NCBI GenBank assembly: GCA_018268755.1
Contig: JAFDVW010000013.1
Span: 124,001-188,000 of the forward strand
Direction of reading: 5' to 3'
Origin: Acidobacteriota bacterium
GTDB lineage: Bacteria; Acidobacteriota; Terriglobia; Terriglobales; Acidobacteriaceae
Length of the DNA: 64,000 nt
Part shown: piece after piece, positions 23,017 through 31,912 of the stretch
Numbering within the stretch: position 1 is the stretch's first letter
Layout: every line of letters begins with the position of its first letter
Position numbers and translations under genes: made by a program
Notes under the pieces: model-generated
The model's database searches: none
What the model was told of the DNA's origin: nothing
The model's input: only the letters and a program-made list of their open reading frames with translations

Positions 23017-24636
23017 ATGATTCGCAAATGCAGCCTGATCGTAGTCAGTATAGTTGCGTTCTCCTATTTATATGCCCAGGACGCCACGGCACCCACAGGG
23101 TCGCTGGATCCAATAACCATCGACCAAATATGGGTGAAAGCCAGTAGTAAGTACGATGTGCCGCGCAAAAGCCTATTAAAGAAGGTCGATGAGGTCAATC
23201 AACAGGGCCCTTACCGCGCTGATTGGGAATCTCTTCAGAAGTATGAAGCTCCTCAGTGGTATCAGGATGCGAAGTTCGGCATCTTTATTCATTGGGGAGT
23301 CTATTCAGTGCCGGCCTTTGGTGATGAATGGTATCCAAGGAATATGTACAGGGAGAGCTCGGAAGAATATAAGCATCACATTGCCACCTATGGAAGACAG
23401 GACAAATATGGCTATAAAGATTTCATTCCCATGTTCAAGGCCGCGCAGTTCAACCCTGCTTCCTGGGCTGAGTTGTTTAAAAAGGCGGGAGCAAAATATG
23501 TAGTTCCGGTTGCGGAGCATCATGATGGTTTCACGATGTACGACAGCGGGCTGAGTGACTGGACAGCTATGAAAATGGGACCGCACCGGGATCTTATCGG
23601 CGACCTGGCTAAAGCAGTACGCGCAGAAGGTCTGCATTTTGGTCTATCTTCCCATCGCGTCGAACACAATTTCTTTCTGGGTGTGGGCCGCAACATTCCA
23701 TCCGATGTGAATGATCCGCAATACGCCGCGTTTTACGGCCCAGCCCATGCGTGGCTTAATAAAAAATCAGGCGCTCCCCTCGACGGTGATTTCACCTATG
23801 CTTCTTCCGCCTGGGCAGACGATTGGCTGGCACGAAGCGCCGAGTTGGTTGAAAAATATCATCCCGAAATCGTCTACTTTGACTGGTGGATCGGACAGGC
23901 AATGATTCGTCCGGACCTCACCCGTTTTGCAGCGTTCTATTACAACAGCTCTCTCAAGTACAGCGATCACATAGGGGTGATCAACTACAAGGACTACGCC
24001 ATAAGAGAGCACGCAGCCATACTTGATCTCGAACGTGGGCAGCTAGGCGACATCCGCGCTCTCCCCTGGCAGACCGATACTTCCGTCAGTAACAAGTCCT
24101 GGGGCTACATCAGGGAAGACACTTTTAAATCACCGGAGTTCATAGTCCATCAATTGATTGACATCGTTAGCAAGAATGGAAACCTGCTGTTAAACATTGG
24201 TCCGCGTGCGGATGGGACGATCCCTGCGGAAGTGCAGCAAATACTTCTGGATGTGGGCTCCTGGCTCAAAATTAACGGCGAGGCCATCTACGGTACCCGT
24301 CCGTGGAGGACATATGGCGAGGGGCCCACGAAGATGGGATCTGGCTCATTTCACGATACCGACGTTGACAGCTTCACCTCCGAGGACTTTCGATTCACTA
24401 CGAAAGGTGATGTGCTGTACGCGATCGGATTAAGCTGGCCCAAGAATGGAGAAGCCGTAATCCATGCTCTTGCGGCCACCACCGGCAGCTCATCGGTTGC
24501 AACTGTGGGCCTGATAGGCAGCGAAGGCAAACTCACATTTGAGCAACGCTCAGATGGATTACACGTGCAGTTGCCAGAACCAAGCCGTAAATACGCTTAT
24601 GCGCTTCGCGTGACGTTCAATCGTTCTTCACGGTGA
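23017..24636 (+). CDS. Exported alpha-L-fucosidase, GH29
   Basis: A 539-residue glycosidase with a signal peptide (cleavage near LYA-QD). The GH29 TIM barrel begins at about residue 70 (WYQDAKFGIFIHWGVYSVPAF, then EWYPRNMY) and includes VPVAEHHDGFTMYDS and LHFGLSSHRVEHN. The expected nucleophile aspartate is D289 in EIVYFDWWIG. A C-terminal beta region holds LLLNIGPRADGTIP. GH29 enzymes release L-fucose from glycans with retention. AGAGGAGG precedes the ATG. The gap to the receptor gene is about 110 bp with no evident terminator, so co-transcription is plausible. Released fucose could feed the dehydrogenase/lactonase operon. Confidence 0.93.
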   Translation: MIRKCSLIVVSIVAFSYLYAQDATAPTGSLDPITIDQIWVKASSKYDVPRKSLLKKVDEVNQQGPYRADWESLQKYEAPQWYQDAKFGIFIHWGVYSVPAFGDEWYPRNMYRESSEEYKHHIATYGRQDKYGYKDFIPMFKAAQFNPASWAELFKKAGAKYVVPVAEHHDGFTMYDSGLSDWTAMKMGPHRDLIGDLAKAVRAEGLHFGLSSHRVEHNFFLGVGRNIPSDVNDPQYAAFYGPAHAWLNKKSGAPLDGDFTYASSAWADDWLARSAELVEKYHPEIVYFDWWIGQAMIRPDLTRFAAFYYNSSLKYSDHIGVINYKDYAIREHAAILDLERGQLGDIRALPWQTDTSVSNKSWGYIREDTFKSPEFIVHQLIDIVSKNGNLLLNIGPRADGTIPAEVQQILLDVGSWLKINGEAIYGTRPWRTYGEGPTKMGSGSFHDTDVDSFTSEDFRFTTKGDVLYAIGLSWPKNGEAVIHALAATTGSSSVATVGLIGSEGKLTFEQRSDGLHVQLPEPSRKYAYALRVTFNRSSR

Positions 24637-25084
24637 GCGCCCGAAGGCACTGATTTTAGGTGAATCCCCCTATTTCAGGTAGGAGCGCAGTGCTGATACT
24701 GTGGTTGGACTGGTTGTTGTCTGAAAAACCCCCGTTAGGGTCAACAACTTGCCGCCTCCCCATTTTGTGCAAGCGTGGCTATTGTCTCCAGGTTGCTGGG
24801 CAAACCCCTCTCCATTTGTCTTGACGCCACATTGCATCCAGCATGCTGGACGATGTGCTGTCAGCTCCACCGAAAGCCCTTATAGTTTTCCTAAACTGAC
24901 GTCAGAGACATCATGGATCCCCTAGGTTTGGGGAAGAAGAAATGGCTACAAGCTTCACGAGTCTGCATGGAGAGCAGAGCGCCGCACTGTGGGTTGTCGA
25001 AGAACAGGTGCAGCGATATCTGTTTCCTTGGGCTCAGCGTTTGTCCTGAATTGTTTTTCCATCTTCGAATAGGGAAACAAACCC
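24637..25084. other. Intergenic region with possible remnants
   Basis: About 450 bp between two glycosidase genes. A minus-strand frame (24670-24870) reads ACTKWGGGKLLTLTG and related residues, but it is isolated and unrecognised. A CTGACGTCAG palindrome lies near 24900. No RNA gene or promoter is convincing. Confidence 0.35.
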
Positions 25085-27370
25085 ATGCCCTTTAATCGCA
25101 GGCAGTTCCTTATCGCCACGACCGCCTCCGGGCTGTATTCCGCGTTGCAATTTCAGGCGCAAGCCGTAATTCCCGAGATCATGGTCGCGGGTAAATCTCT
25201 CAAGGTGTCCGGCAAAAACTACGCGTGGGAATGGAATGCGGAAGATGATCGCTTCCGGCTTCTCGATCAGCAGGGAGGCGAAATCTTCAGTGCGCCCCTG
25301 CAGCCCGTGATCTCGGTGCAGCAAAATGGCGCGCGCAAGGCCCTGTCTGGCGCCTTGCAGGATTATCGTCTGGAGCACAACCGTGCGGTTTGGGTCTACG
25401 CGGGCGAAGCAGGAAAGACCACGGTGGCATGGCGATTCGATGGCAATGGCATATGGATCGAGCCGGTCGCTTTCGAGTCGACTTCTTCAGTAGATATCGT
25501 GAGTTGCAACCTGTTTTCCGCTGCGGATGGCGAGGCAGCCAAGCCCGCGCTGGCAGCTGAATACCTGGTCATCCCCGGCAATTCGGAGAGCAATGCTCTC
25601 AGTCCGATTCTGCGTACCTCGATGGGTTTACAGATGAAGACCTCGCTGGGACGTGCCGGGACGGGAATCATTCAACAGTGGGCCCTCCCCTCTCACTTTT
25701 TTACCGGCTTCCGGGGCGCGCCTTCTTACGCGGCTGTTCCCCCGAAGAGTGATTTGTCGCAGTCCTTCTGCTGTGGGTTGAGCGAAATCCCCAATGCCGA
25801 TTTGTTCCTGGAACAAAAGAGCAGGCGTTGTCAGCTGATATTCGAATACCGCGGCGATTTGTGGGGACATATGCGCGGCCCTGGAAAGTTTACGCTGGGA
25901 GGCGGATTGTACTGCTGTTTGGCCCCCAACTACCGGGATGCGATTCGTGGTTACTATCAGGGGCTGATCGGCGCGGGAATTGTACGGCCCAAAATAAATT
26001 CTGGGAAAAAGAATGCCGCCATGCTGTCGCCGCAGTGGTGTACCTGGGGAGAGCAGGTTGCTGTCAATAAATATGGCACGCTGCTGGACCAGAAGGCGCT
26101 GCAGCAGTTCTATGACGAACTGAAATCGTCCGGCATGAAGGCCGGTATGCTTTCGGTTGACTGGGGATGGGAAGACCGATATGGAAGTCTGACGCATTCC
26201 CCGACGCGCCTGCCACATTTTGAGCAATTTCTTGATCGAGTCCGCGCCGACGGCATGCGAATTGGTATCTGGGCCGCGTTTCTCCGTTGCGAAGACCCAT
26301 CTGTTCTCGGACTCACCAGGAAACACATGCTGTTGAAGAGGGACGGAACTCCCTACTCGCTGCAAGAAGAAGAGGTCACATACTACATTCTGGATATTAC
26401 GCATCCCGAAGTGGAAAAGGTCATGCGGGAAAGAGCGCGCAGCTTCATGAAGCGCTATAAGCCCGATCTGGTGAAATTCGATTTTGGCTACGAGATCCCC
26501 GCGCTGGACACGGTTGCTCCCTACGACAAGCAGTGGTGTGGCGAGCGGCTGTTGGCGAAAGGGCTGGAAGTGGTCGTCGGCGCCATGAAGCAGGAGAACC
26601 CTGACGTCGTGGTCATGTACTACCACCTCTCGCCGCTGTTTACCGAACATCTGGATCTGCATAGTTCCGATGATTTGTTGATGGAGCGCGGTGAATATGA
26701 ACTCGAAGCCAATCGCCGGTTCTTCTTCAGCAGTTTGTGTGGCGAGTTCGGCATGCCTACGTATGGTTCCTCCGGGTATGATTGGGCCAGCGCGCCTGAC
26801 ATGTGGTTTGATTCCATCCCAACGGGCACAATCGGCGCGCTTTCGACGTTCCAGGGGCCCGATATTGACGGCGGCCGGCCGACCCCTCAGATGTTCGCCA
26901 CGTTTAATGGCTTAACCCATCTGGTGCGGCCGGCGAATCAATTTATAGTTGAGCCCCTTGATCCAATTTTTGCTCCGGCCACGCGGGGGGCCCATGCATC
27001 CTCTTGGGCCCGTTACGAGAATGGAAAAGTCGTACTTGTGGCGTTGCGTACCCAACGTCTTGACGGGGGAGCAGGGAAAGCGGACTTCGGCGGCTTTCTG
27101 GGCACTACTGCGCCGGTAGTCATCTCTTCCCAGACGGAAGAATCTCTCGATCAAGCCACGAAGTTAGGAGTGGTTCCCTATGGCGCGGGACAGCTTACTT
27201 TGAAGCACAAGCTCTCCGGAATGGTGAGAATTACCGAACACTATTTTGGAGGGGGCTCCATGAGCCGGAACGTCTCGCCGGAGAAGGGAACTCTCCTTGT
27301 CCCCTTGCGTCAAGCAGGGAACGATGGTGTCCCACTGGAGTGGATCGCCATCGAGTGGCTGGCATCCTGA
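25085..27370 (+). CDS. Exported GH36/clan-D-like glycosidase
   Basis: A 761-residue enzyme with a twin-arginine-like leader (FNRRQFLIATTASGL). A beta-sandwich N-domain (to about residue 310) precedes a TIM barrel with MLSPQWCTWGEQ, AGMLSVDWGWEDRYG (about 355-369), RIGIWAAFLRCEDP and DLVKFDFGYEIP. In the GH36/GH27 clan the aspartate of K-x-D is the nucleophile; here that is D466. A late acid/base candidate lies in MYGS-like segment AGMPTYG/SSGYDW. A C-terminal beta domain ends the protein. It probably removes alpha-galactosyl or a related residue from the same glycan as the fucosidase. The substrate cannot be told from sequence. Confidence 0.75.
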   Translation: MPFNRRQFLIATTASGLYSALQFQAQAVIPEIMVAGKSLKVSGKNYAWEWNAEDDRFRLLDQQGGEIFSAPLQPVISVQQNGARKALSGALQDYRLEHNRAVWVYAGEAGKTTVAWRFDGNGIWIEPVAFESTSSVDIVSCNLFSAADGEAAKPALAAEYLVIPGNSESNALSPILRTSMGLQMKTSLGRAGTGIIQQWALPSHFFTGFRGAPSYAAVPPKSDLSQSFCCGLSEIPNADLFLEQKSRRCQLIFEYRGDLWGHMRGPGKFTLGGGLYCCLAPNYRDAIRGYYQGLIGAGIVRPKINSGKKNAAMLSPQWCTWGEQVAVNKYGTLLDQKALQQFYDELKSSGMKAGMLSVDWGWEDRYGSLTHSPTRLPHFEQFLDRVRADGMRIGIWAAFLRCEDPSVLGLTRKHMLLKRDGTPYSLQEEEVTYYILDITHPEVEKVMRERARSFMKRYKPDLVKFDFGYEIPALDTVAPYDKQWCGERLLAKGLEVVVGAMKQENPDVVVMYYHLSPLFTEHLDLHSSDDLLMERGEYELEANRRFFFSSLCGEFGMPTYGSSGYDWASAPDMWFDSIPTGTIGALSTFQGPDIDGGRPTPQMFATFNGLTHLVRPANQFIVEPLDPIFAPATRGAHASSWARYENGKVVLVALRTQRLDGGAGKADFGGFLGTTAPVVISSQTEESLDQATKLGVVPYGAGQLTLKHKLSGMVRITEHYFGGGSMSRNVSPEKGTLLVPLRQAGNDGVPLEWIAIEWLAS

Positions 27371-27688
27371 TGCAGATGCGGATACAGGCCTTGTCCTTTG
27401 TCGCGGCCCGGCGACTTAGGATCCGCGCGAGAATCTCGTGACAATCCTCGTCCGATGAGCGCCAGAGCGTGTTGGCTGAACAAGAGACGTCCTTCCTGCA
27501 GTAGGGGGCCGGGTGCCGCTGTGCGCATGCAACGGAGTTGTGGCGCAGATGCAGGGCCCTACCCCTGGCCGCGTTGCCAGGCGCGTCCCGTCCTAAGTTT
27601 TTGTTGTCCATCCCCATCTCTTGTGCTGCCGCAGCGAGGGTTCAGCATCTGGCGAAAATGCGAAACATGGACCGCTCAAGGATTGCAT
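27371..27688. other. Intergenic region upstream of the second receptor
   Basis: No gene is recognised. The receptor frame is open back to 27621 but lacks a start context there. Confidence 0.4.
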
Positions 27689-27704
27689 CCGTCCGGATGG
27701 ACGG
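27689..27704. promoter_or_regulatory. Inverted repeat upstream of the second receptor promoter
   Basis: CCGTCC-GGAT-GGACGG, perfect 6-bp arms with a 4-bp centre, ends 4 bp before the -35 box at 27709. This position suits an activator or a steric repressor. It is unlike the ATTGG-N5-CCAAT sites. Confidence 0.45.
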
Positions 27705-27708
27705 TTTC

Positions 27709-27738
27709 TTGACACCTATTTTGAATCTCGGCTACTTT
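27709..27738 (+). promoter_or_regulatory. Sigma-70-type promoter of the second TonB receptor gene
   Basis: -35 TTGACA at 27709-27714, 18-bp spacer, -10 TACTTT at 27733-27738. It lies 57 bp upstream of the ATG at 27795. Confidence 0.65.
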
Positions 27739-27794
27739 CCACGCAGACGAGTGAGAGAATCTCGTCCCAAATGGCGGATAAAGAGGGAGATTCC

Positions 27795-30700
27795 ATGACA
27801 GTAAAAACTATCCGGCAGACATTCTTATGGGTCTGCTTTTCTGTCTTTGTCATGACAGTGTGGGGAGGCTTGGCGCATGCCCAGGCCACAGGAGCGATCG
27901 GTGGGGTGGCGTATGACGCATCCGGCGCGGTGGTTCCCAATGCCAGCGTAACCGCCAGAAATGTTGCCACCAACGTGGGGCGGACCGCGCAAACCAATGA
28001 CGGAGGCTACTTTGTATTTCCGTCCCTGCCGGTCGGAGTTTACGAAGTGCAGGTGGAGGCATCGGGATTCACCCGGTTTATTCAGAAAGACGTGATTCTG
28101 CAGGTCAACCAGACCGTGCAGGTGGACGCGCACCTGACCCTGGGGAGCACAAATGAAAAGGTCGTGGTCAGCGCCGACCAATCCCTGGTGCAAACCACTT
28201 CTACCGCGTTGGTGCAGGTGATTGACGAGAAGAGATTGACCGAGTTGCCGTTGAACGGCCGCAACGTATTGTCTCTGGTCACACTCAATGCGGGAGTGAG
28301 TGACTCGCAGACGGGCAATGGCGGGCTGCTGGCGCAGATCAATTCCGTGGCGCAGGGTGCTTACACCGTCCCGGTGGCCATCAATGGCGGACGCAGCGAT
28401 TCTACCAGCTATTTGCTGGATGGCATGGACCACAACGACGGCTATACCAATGTCTCCAATCCCTTCCCCAATCCGGATGCCGTGCAGGAATTTAGCTTGC
28501 AGACCAGTAGTTATGACGCCCAGTACGGCCGGGGCACCGGCGGGATCGTCAATGTTGTGACCAAATCGGGCACCAACCAGTTTCACGGTACTGCATTTGA
28601 ATTCATTCGCAACAACGCGCTCAATGCAGGGAACTACTTCACCGGCGTGGATACCCTGAAAAGAAATCAATTCGGGGGGACCATCGGCGGACCAATTCTT
28701 AAGAACAAAACCTTCTTCTTCTTCTCCTACCAGGGGACCCGCACCCGTCAGGCCACGGCGGGCGCACTGGCCATCGCCCCCAGCGCTGCCATGAAGCAGG
28801 GTGACTTTTCCGAATGGTTAATACCGAATGGCGATGGGGACACCACCGGGCAAATCTACGACCCGATCACTGGCGATCCCTTCCCGGGCAATCAAATTCC
28901 GTTGGAGCGAATGGACCCTGTTTCGTTGAGGCTCCTGGACATGATGCCTGCGTCGGCGGGTGCGTCCGCTTCGTATCAACTGCGATACGCGACGCCATCA
29001 ATCGCGACAAATGACAATCAATACCTGATCAAGCTGGACCATCTTTTCAATGACAAACACCGGATTACGGGCCGGTATTTTCTGCTGCGATATGATCAGC
29101 CCTGGCAGTTTGATCCGAACAATATTTACTTCGCCAATGCTGGACAAAAAGCCGGAACCCATAACGGCGGCCTGGACTATACCTATGCCATTTCGCCGCG
29201 GGTGTTGAACGACTTCAATCTGGTGTTTCATCGCACCACGCCTGTGGCTTCTCCCCCCTCAGGAATCACTTCGGACTTTAAATCGCTCGGCTCCAATATC
29301 AATGTGATTCCGGGTTTCGAGACCCGCGACCTGGCAATCTCCAATTGGTCCGGAGGCTCTCTGTCGTTGGGTTATTCCGGCCCCCAAACCAGTTATGAGG
29401 TATCCAATATCACCAGCATTGCGACGGGTACCCATAACATTCGTTTCGGCGGAATGTATCGCAAGTACCGTATGAGCCTCTCTTCGTTCTGGTTGAGTGG
29501 AGGGTATGCGAGCTTTTACGGTCAACGTACTGCCGATCCCGATAATCCCTCCCTGGCGAATGCGGGGAATGCCTTTGCCCAATTCCTGCTCGGGGATTTG
29601 TCGCGCTGGCGGCAGCAGTCTTATTGGAGCAATGATATCCGCCTGAATGCGACCGGGTTGTTTGTCCAGGATGATATCCGCCTGACTCCAAAATTGACGG
29701 TCAATGTTGGCGTACGTTGGGACCCGAGATTAGATTTTTGGGAAAATCAAGATCGCAAGATGATGACCTTTGTGCCCGGTTATCAATCCACTCGTTTCCC
29801 CAATGCTCCGGAAGGGCTGGCTTTTCTGGGAGACCCCGGGTTTGAGCATCGCATCACCAAGAACGACTACAACAATTTCGCTCCTCGCGTAGGCTTTGCC
29901 TATCAAATCGCGCACGATACCGTCATTCGCGGTGCGTATGGCGTGTTTTTTGCGCCGATTCGCGACTCCATCAACAACAATAACTCGGCCGCAGGGCAAC
30001 CCTTTATTCAGACAGACATTTTCTTTAATTCAGGGACCCTGTCGTCGCCCTTCGGTTCTGGAACGCCCATGGACCCAAGTCCATTTCGGCCGACCAGCGA
30101 TTATGTATTCATCCCGCTGGGGGCTTATGGAGCTCCGCTCCCTGAGTCTCCCACTGCCTATGTGCAGAATTGGAACCTGATTGTGGAGCGCCAATTCGCG
30201 CAAAGCTGGTTAGTGCGCGCCGGGTATGTGGCGTCCAAGGGCACCCATTTCGATCTGATTCGCGAACTGGATGCCCCGGTATGGACTCCGGACGCCTCGT
30301 ACGACAACATCAATGAGCGCCGGCCCTATCCGCAATTCAGCAGCATCGCCATGATGACCCCCGACGGGTCGTCCAGTTATGAGTCTCTGCAACTGACCTT
30401 AAGCAAGCGATTCCAGAAACTCTTCAGTCTGTTGGCCAATTACACCTGGGCAAAGAACAAGGACAATTCCGGACCCTACGAAAGCAATCCCATTCCCAAC
30501 AACCCGGGGGCCTTTTCCGGAATTTCCGATACCGATCTTACGCACCGGCTGGTGGTTTCCGGCATTGTGCAACACCCTAAACTGGCAAATCAGAACCGGG
30601 TGGTGCGTGCGGTGTTCGGCGATTGGCAGAGCAATATCATCTTTGCCATTCAGTCCGGGGCTCCCTTCAGCGTAATGAGCGGACAAGACAATAACCTGGA

Positions 30701-31073
30701 TGGAATCGACAATGATTTCTCCTTCTACAACGGTCAAGGATGGAAAGGGTCGGGGCACAACACCGCGCAAAGAATCGCCCGGTATTTCAATACCGACAAT
30801 TTCACCGCGGGCACGATCGGGGTACCTGGATACGGCGACTTATTGCGTAACCGCTTCCGCGGCCCGATGCACTGGAACGTGGATTACTCCATCTTCAAGA
30901 ACATTCCTCTGACGGAGTCGGTGAAGTTTCAGTTCCGCGCTGAATTCTTCAACTTCTTCAACCACGTGAACCTGGGGCAGCCGGTGAACTACGTCACTTC
31001 GCCGTCGTTCGGCCAGATCGTGGATGCCGGCCCGCCGCGGATCATGCAGTTCGGGGGCAAGTTCATCTTCTAA
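27795..31073 (+). CDS. TonB-dependent receptor, Oar-like, with carboxypeptidase-regulatory domain
   Basis: A 1092-residue receptor from the ATG at 27795, which follows AGAGGGAGA; the frame is open to 27621 but only this start gives a signal peptide (core LWVCFSVFVMTVWGG, cleavage AHA-QA). The carboxypeptidase-regulatory domain has IGGVAYDASGAVVPNASVTA and LPVGVYEVQVEASGF. The plug has LPLNGRNVLSLVTLNAG, YLLDGMDHNDGY and GGIVNVVTKSGTNQFHGTAF. The barrel ends MQFGGKFIF. It resembles the receptor at 19462 in layout but differs throughout the barrel, so it probably takes another ligand. A 10-bp stem-loop and an RraA-family gene follow on the same strand. Confidence 0.9.
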   Translation: MTVKTIRQTFLWVCFSVFVMTVWGGLAHAQATGAIGGVAYDASGAVVPNASVTARNVATNVGRTAQTNDGGYFVFPSLPVGVYEVQVEASGFTRFIQKDVILQVNQTVQVDAHLTLGSTNEKVVVSADQSLVQTTSTALVQVIDEKRLTELPLNGRNVLSLVTLNAGVSDSQTGNGGLLAQINSVAQGAYTVPVAINGGRSDSTSYLLDGMDHNDGYTNVSNPFPNPDAVQEFSLQTSSYDAQYGRGTGGIVNVVTKSGTNQFHGTAFEFIRNNALNAGNYFTGVDTLKRNQFGGTIGGPILKNKTFFFFSYQGTRTRQATAGALAIAPSAAMKQGDFSEWLIPNGDGDTTGQIYDPITGDPFPGNQIPLERMDPVSLRLLDMMPASAGASASYQLRYATPSIATNDNQYLIKLDHLFNDKHRITGRYFLLRYDQPWQFDPNNIYFANAGQKAGTHNGGLDYTYAISPRVLNDFNLVFHRTTPVASPPSGITSDFKSLGSNINVIPGFETRDLAISNWSGGSLSLGYSGPQTSYEVSNITSIATGTHNIRFGGMYRKYRMSLSSFWLSGGYASFYGQRTADPDNPSLANAGNAFAQFLLGDLSRWRQQSYWSNDIRLNATGLFVQDDIRLTPKLTVNVGVRWDPRLDFWENQDRKMMTFVPGYQSTRFPNAPEGLAFLGDPGFEHRITKNDYNNFAPRVGFAYQIAHDTVIRGAYGVFFAPIRDSINNNNSAAGQPFIQTDIFFNSGTLSSPFGSGTPMDPSPFRPTSDYVFIPLGAYGAPLPESPTAYVQNWNLIVERQFAQSWLVRAGYVASKGTHFDLIRELDAPVWTPDASYDNINERRPYPQFSSIAMMTPDGSSSYESLQLTLSKRFQKLFSLLANYTWAKNKDNSGPYESNPIPNNPGAFSGISDTDLTHRLVVSGIVQHPKLANQNRVVRAVFGDWQSNIIFAIQSGAPFSVMSGQDNNLDGIDNDFSFYNGQGWKGSGHNTAQRIARYFNTDNFTAGTIGVPGYGDLLRNRFRGPMHWNVDYSIFKNIPLTESVKFQFRAEFFNFFNHVNLGQPVNYVTSPSFGQIVDAGPPRIMQFGGKFIF

Positions 31074-31095
31074 GCATCCTGACCCAAATTGAGAA

Positions 31096-31128
31096 GACTG
31101 GGTGGTGGTCGAACCCCGCCACCCAGTC
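31096..31128 (+). terminator. Stem-loop between receptor and RraA-like gene
   Basis: GACTGGGTGG (31096-31105) pairs perfectly with CCACCCAGTC (31119-31128) across a 13-nt loop. No T-run follows. Lying 23 bp after the receptor stop and 29 bp before the next start, it may be a weak terminator or an mRNA-stabilising hairpin that lowers expression of the downstream gene. Confidence 0.5.
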
Positions 31129-31156
31129 CTCAAGCACACCCAAGAGGAGCGAAAGA

Positions 31157-31825
31157 GTGAAGTGTACGCAAGATCTGAAAGCAGTGAGCCGCGAGTTGTA
31201 TGTGGCGGCGGTGTGTGATGTTCTGGATTCTCTGGGCCATCGTGATCAGGCCATGCATCAGCGGTTGCGGCCTTTATTGTCGAGCTACGATGCTTGCGGA
31301 TTTATCGGTCGGGCGCGCACCTTCGAATGGGAAGAGCCGGAGAGTGTAGACCCGAAAGATCCTTACGGCCTGGAAATCGAGGCCATGGACACCTTGCAGG
31401 CCGGAGATGTTGTGGTTCATTCCACCGATGCCCTGGGGAAAAATGCCGCATGGGGCGAGCTGATGACCACAGTTGCCAAATGCAGGGGGGCGGTTGGCTG
31501 TGTCTGTGACAGTAACATTCGTGATTGCGCCAAAATCGTGGAAATGCAGTTCCCGGTGTTTTACGCTGGAATTCGCCCGGTGGACTCGGTGGGCCGGGGG
31601 CGGGTGAAAGCCTATGATGTGCCTATTACTTGCGGTGGGGTCGTGGTGCATTCCGGGGACATCGTTTTCGCCGACTTTGATGGCGTCGTCGTGATCCCCA
31701 GCGGATTGGCGGATGAGGTCTTGCGCCTGGCAGAGGAGCGGATCAAGAAAGAAAATCGTTCTCGCATCGACCTAAAGAACGGAGAGACTCTTCGTCGTAC
31801 CTATGAACGATACGGAGTGTTATAA
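31157..31825 (+). CDS. RraA / HMG-aldolase family protein
   Basis: A 222-residue protein of the RraA-like fold. Signatures are LYVAAVCDVLDSLGH near the N-terminus, MDTLQAGDVVVHSTDA, WGELMTTVAKCRGAVG, DSNIRDC and CGGVVVHSGDIVFADFDGVVVIP. Catalytic members are divalent-metal pyruvate aldolases (4-hydroxy-4-methyl-2-oxoglutarate aldolase type); others inhibit RNase E. The D-x-N-I-R-D motif fits the metal/substrate site of the aldolases. The start is GTG at 31157 after AGAGGAG. In this sugar locus, cleavage of a 2-keto-3-deoxy sugar acid into pyruvate and an aldehyde is a reasonable inference, not shown. Confidence 0.8.
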   Translation: MKCTQDLKAVSRELYVAAVCDVLDSLGHRDQAMHQRLRPLLSSYDACGFIGRARTFEWEEPESVDPKDPYGLEIEAMDTLQAGDVVVHSTDALGKNAAWGELMTTVAKCRGAVGCVCDSNIRDCAKIVEMQFPVFYAGIRPVDSVGRGRVKAYDVPITCGGVVVHSGDIVFADFDGVVVIPSGLADEVLRLAEERIKKENRSRIDLKNGETLRRTYERYGVL

Positions 31826-31912
31826 CTATTTGCAGGACAAGAGTGGCATCGGTTTTACCAAATAAGTTGCTCCAAAAGCGTAAAGCAGCAGAAGCGTAGG
31901 GCCCAACCCCAA

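Noticed and set aside
24670..24870. Minus-strand 66-codon ORF between the two glycosidase genes
   Set aside because: Isolated, with no ribosome site and no recognisable family. It may be a relic but cannot be supported.
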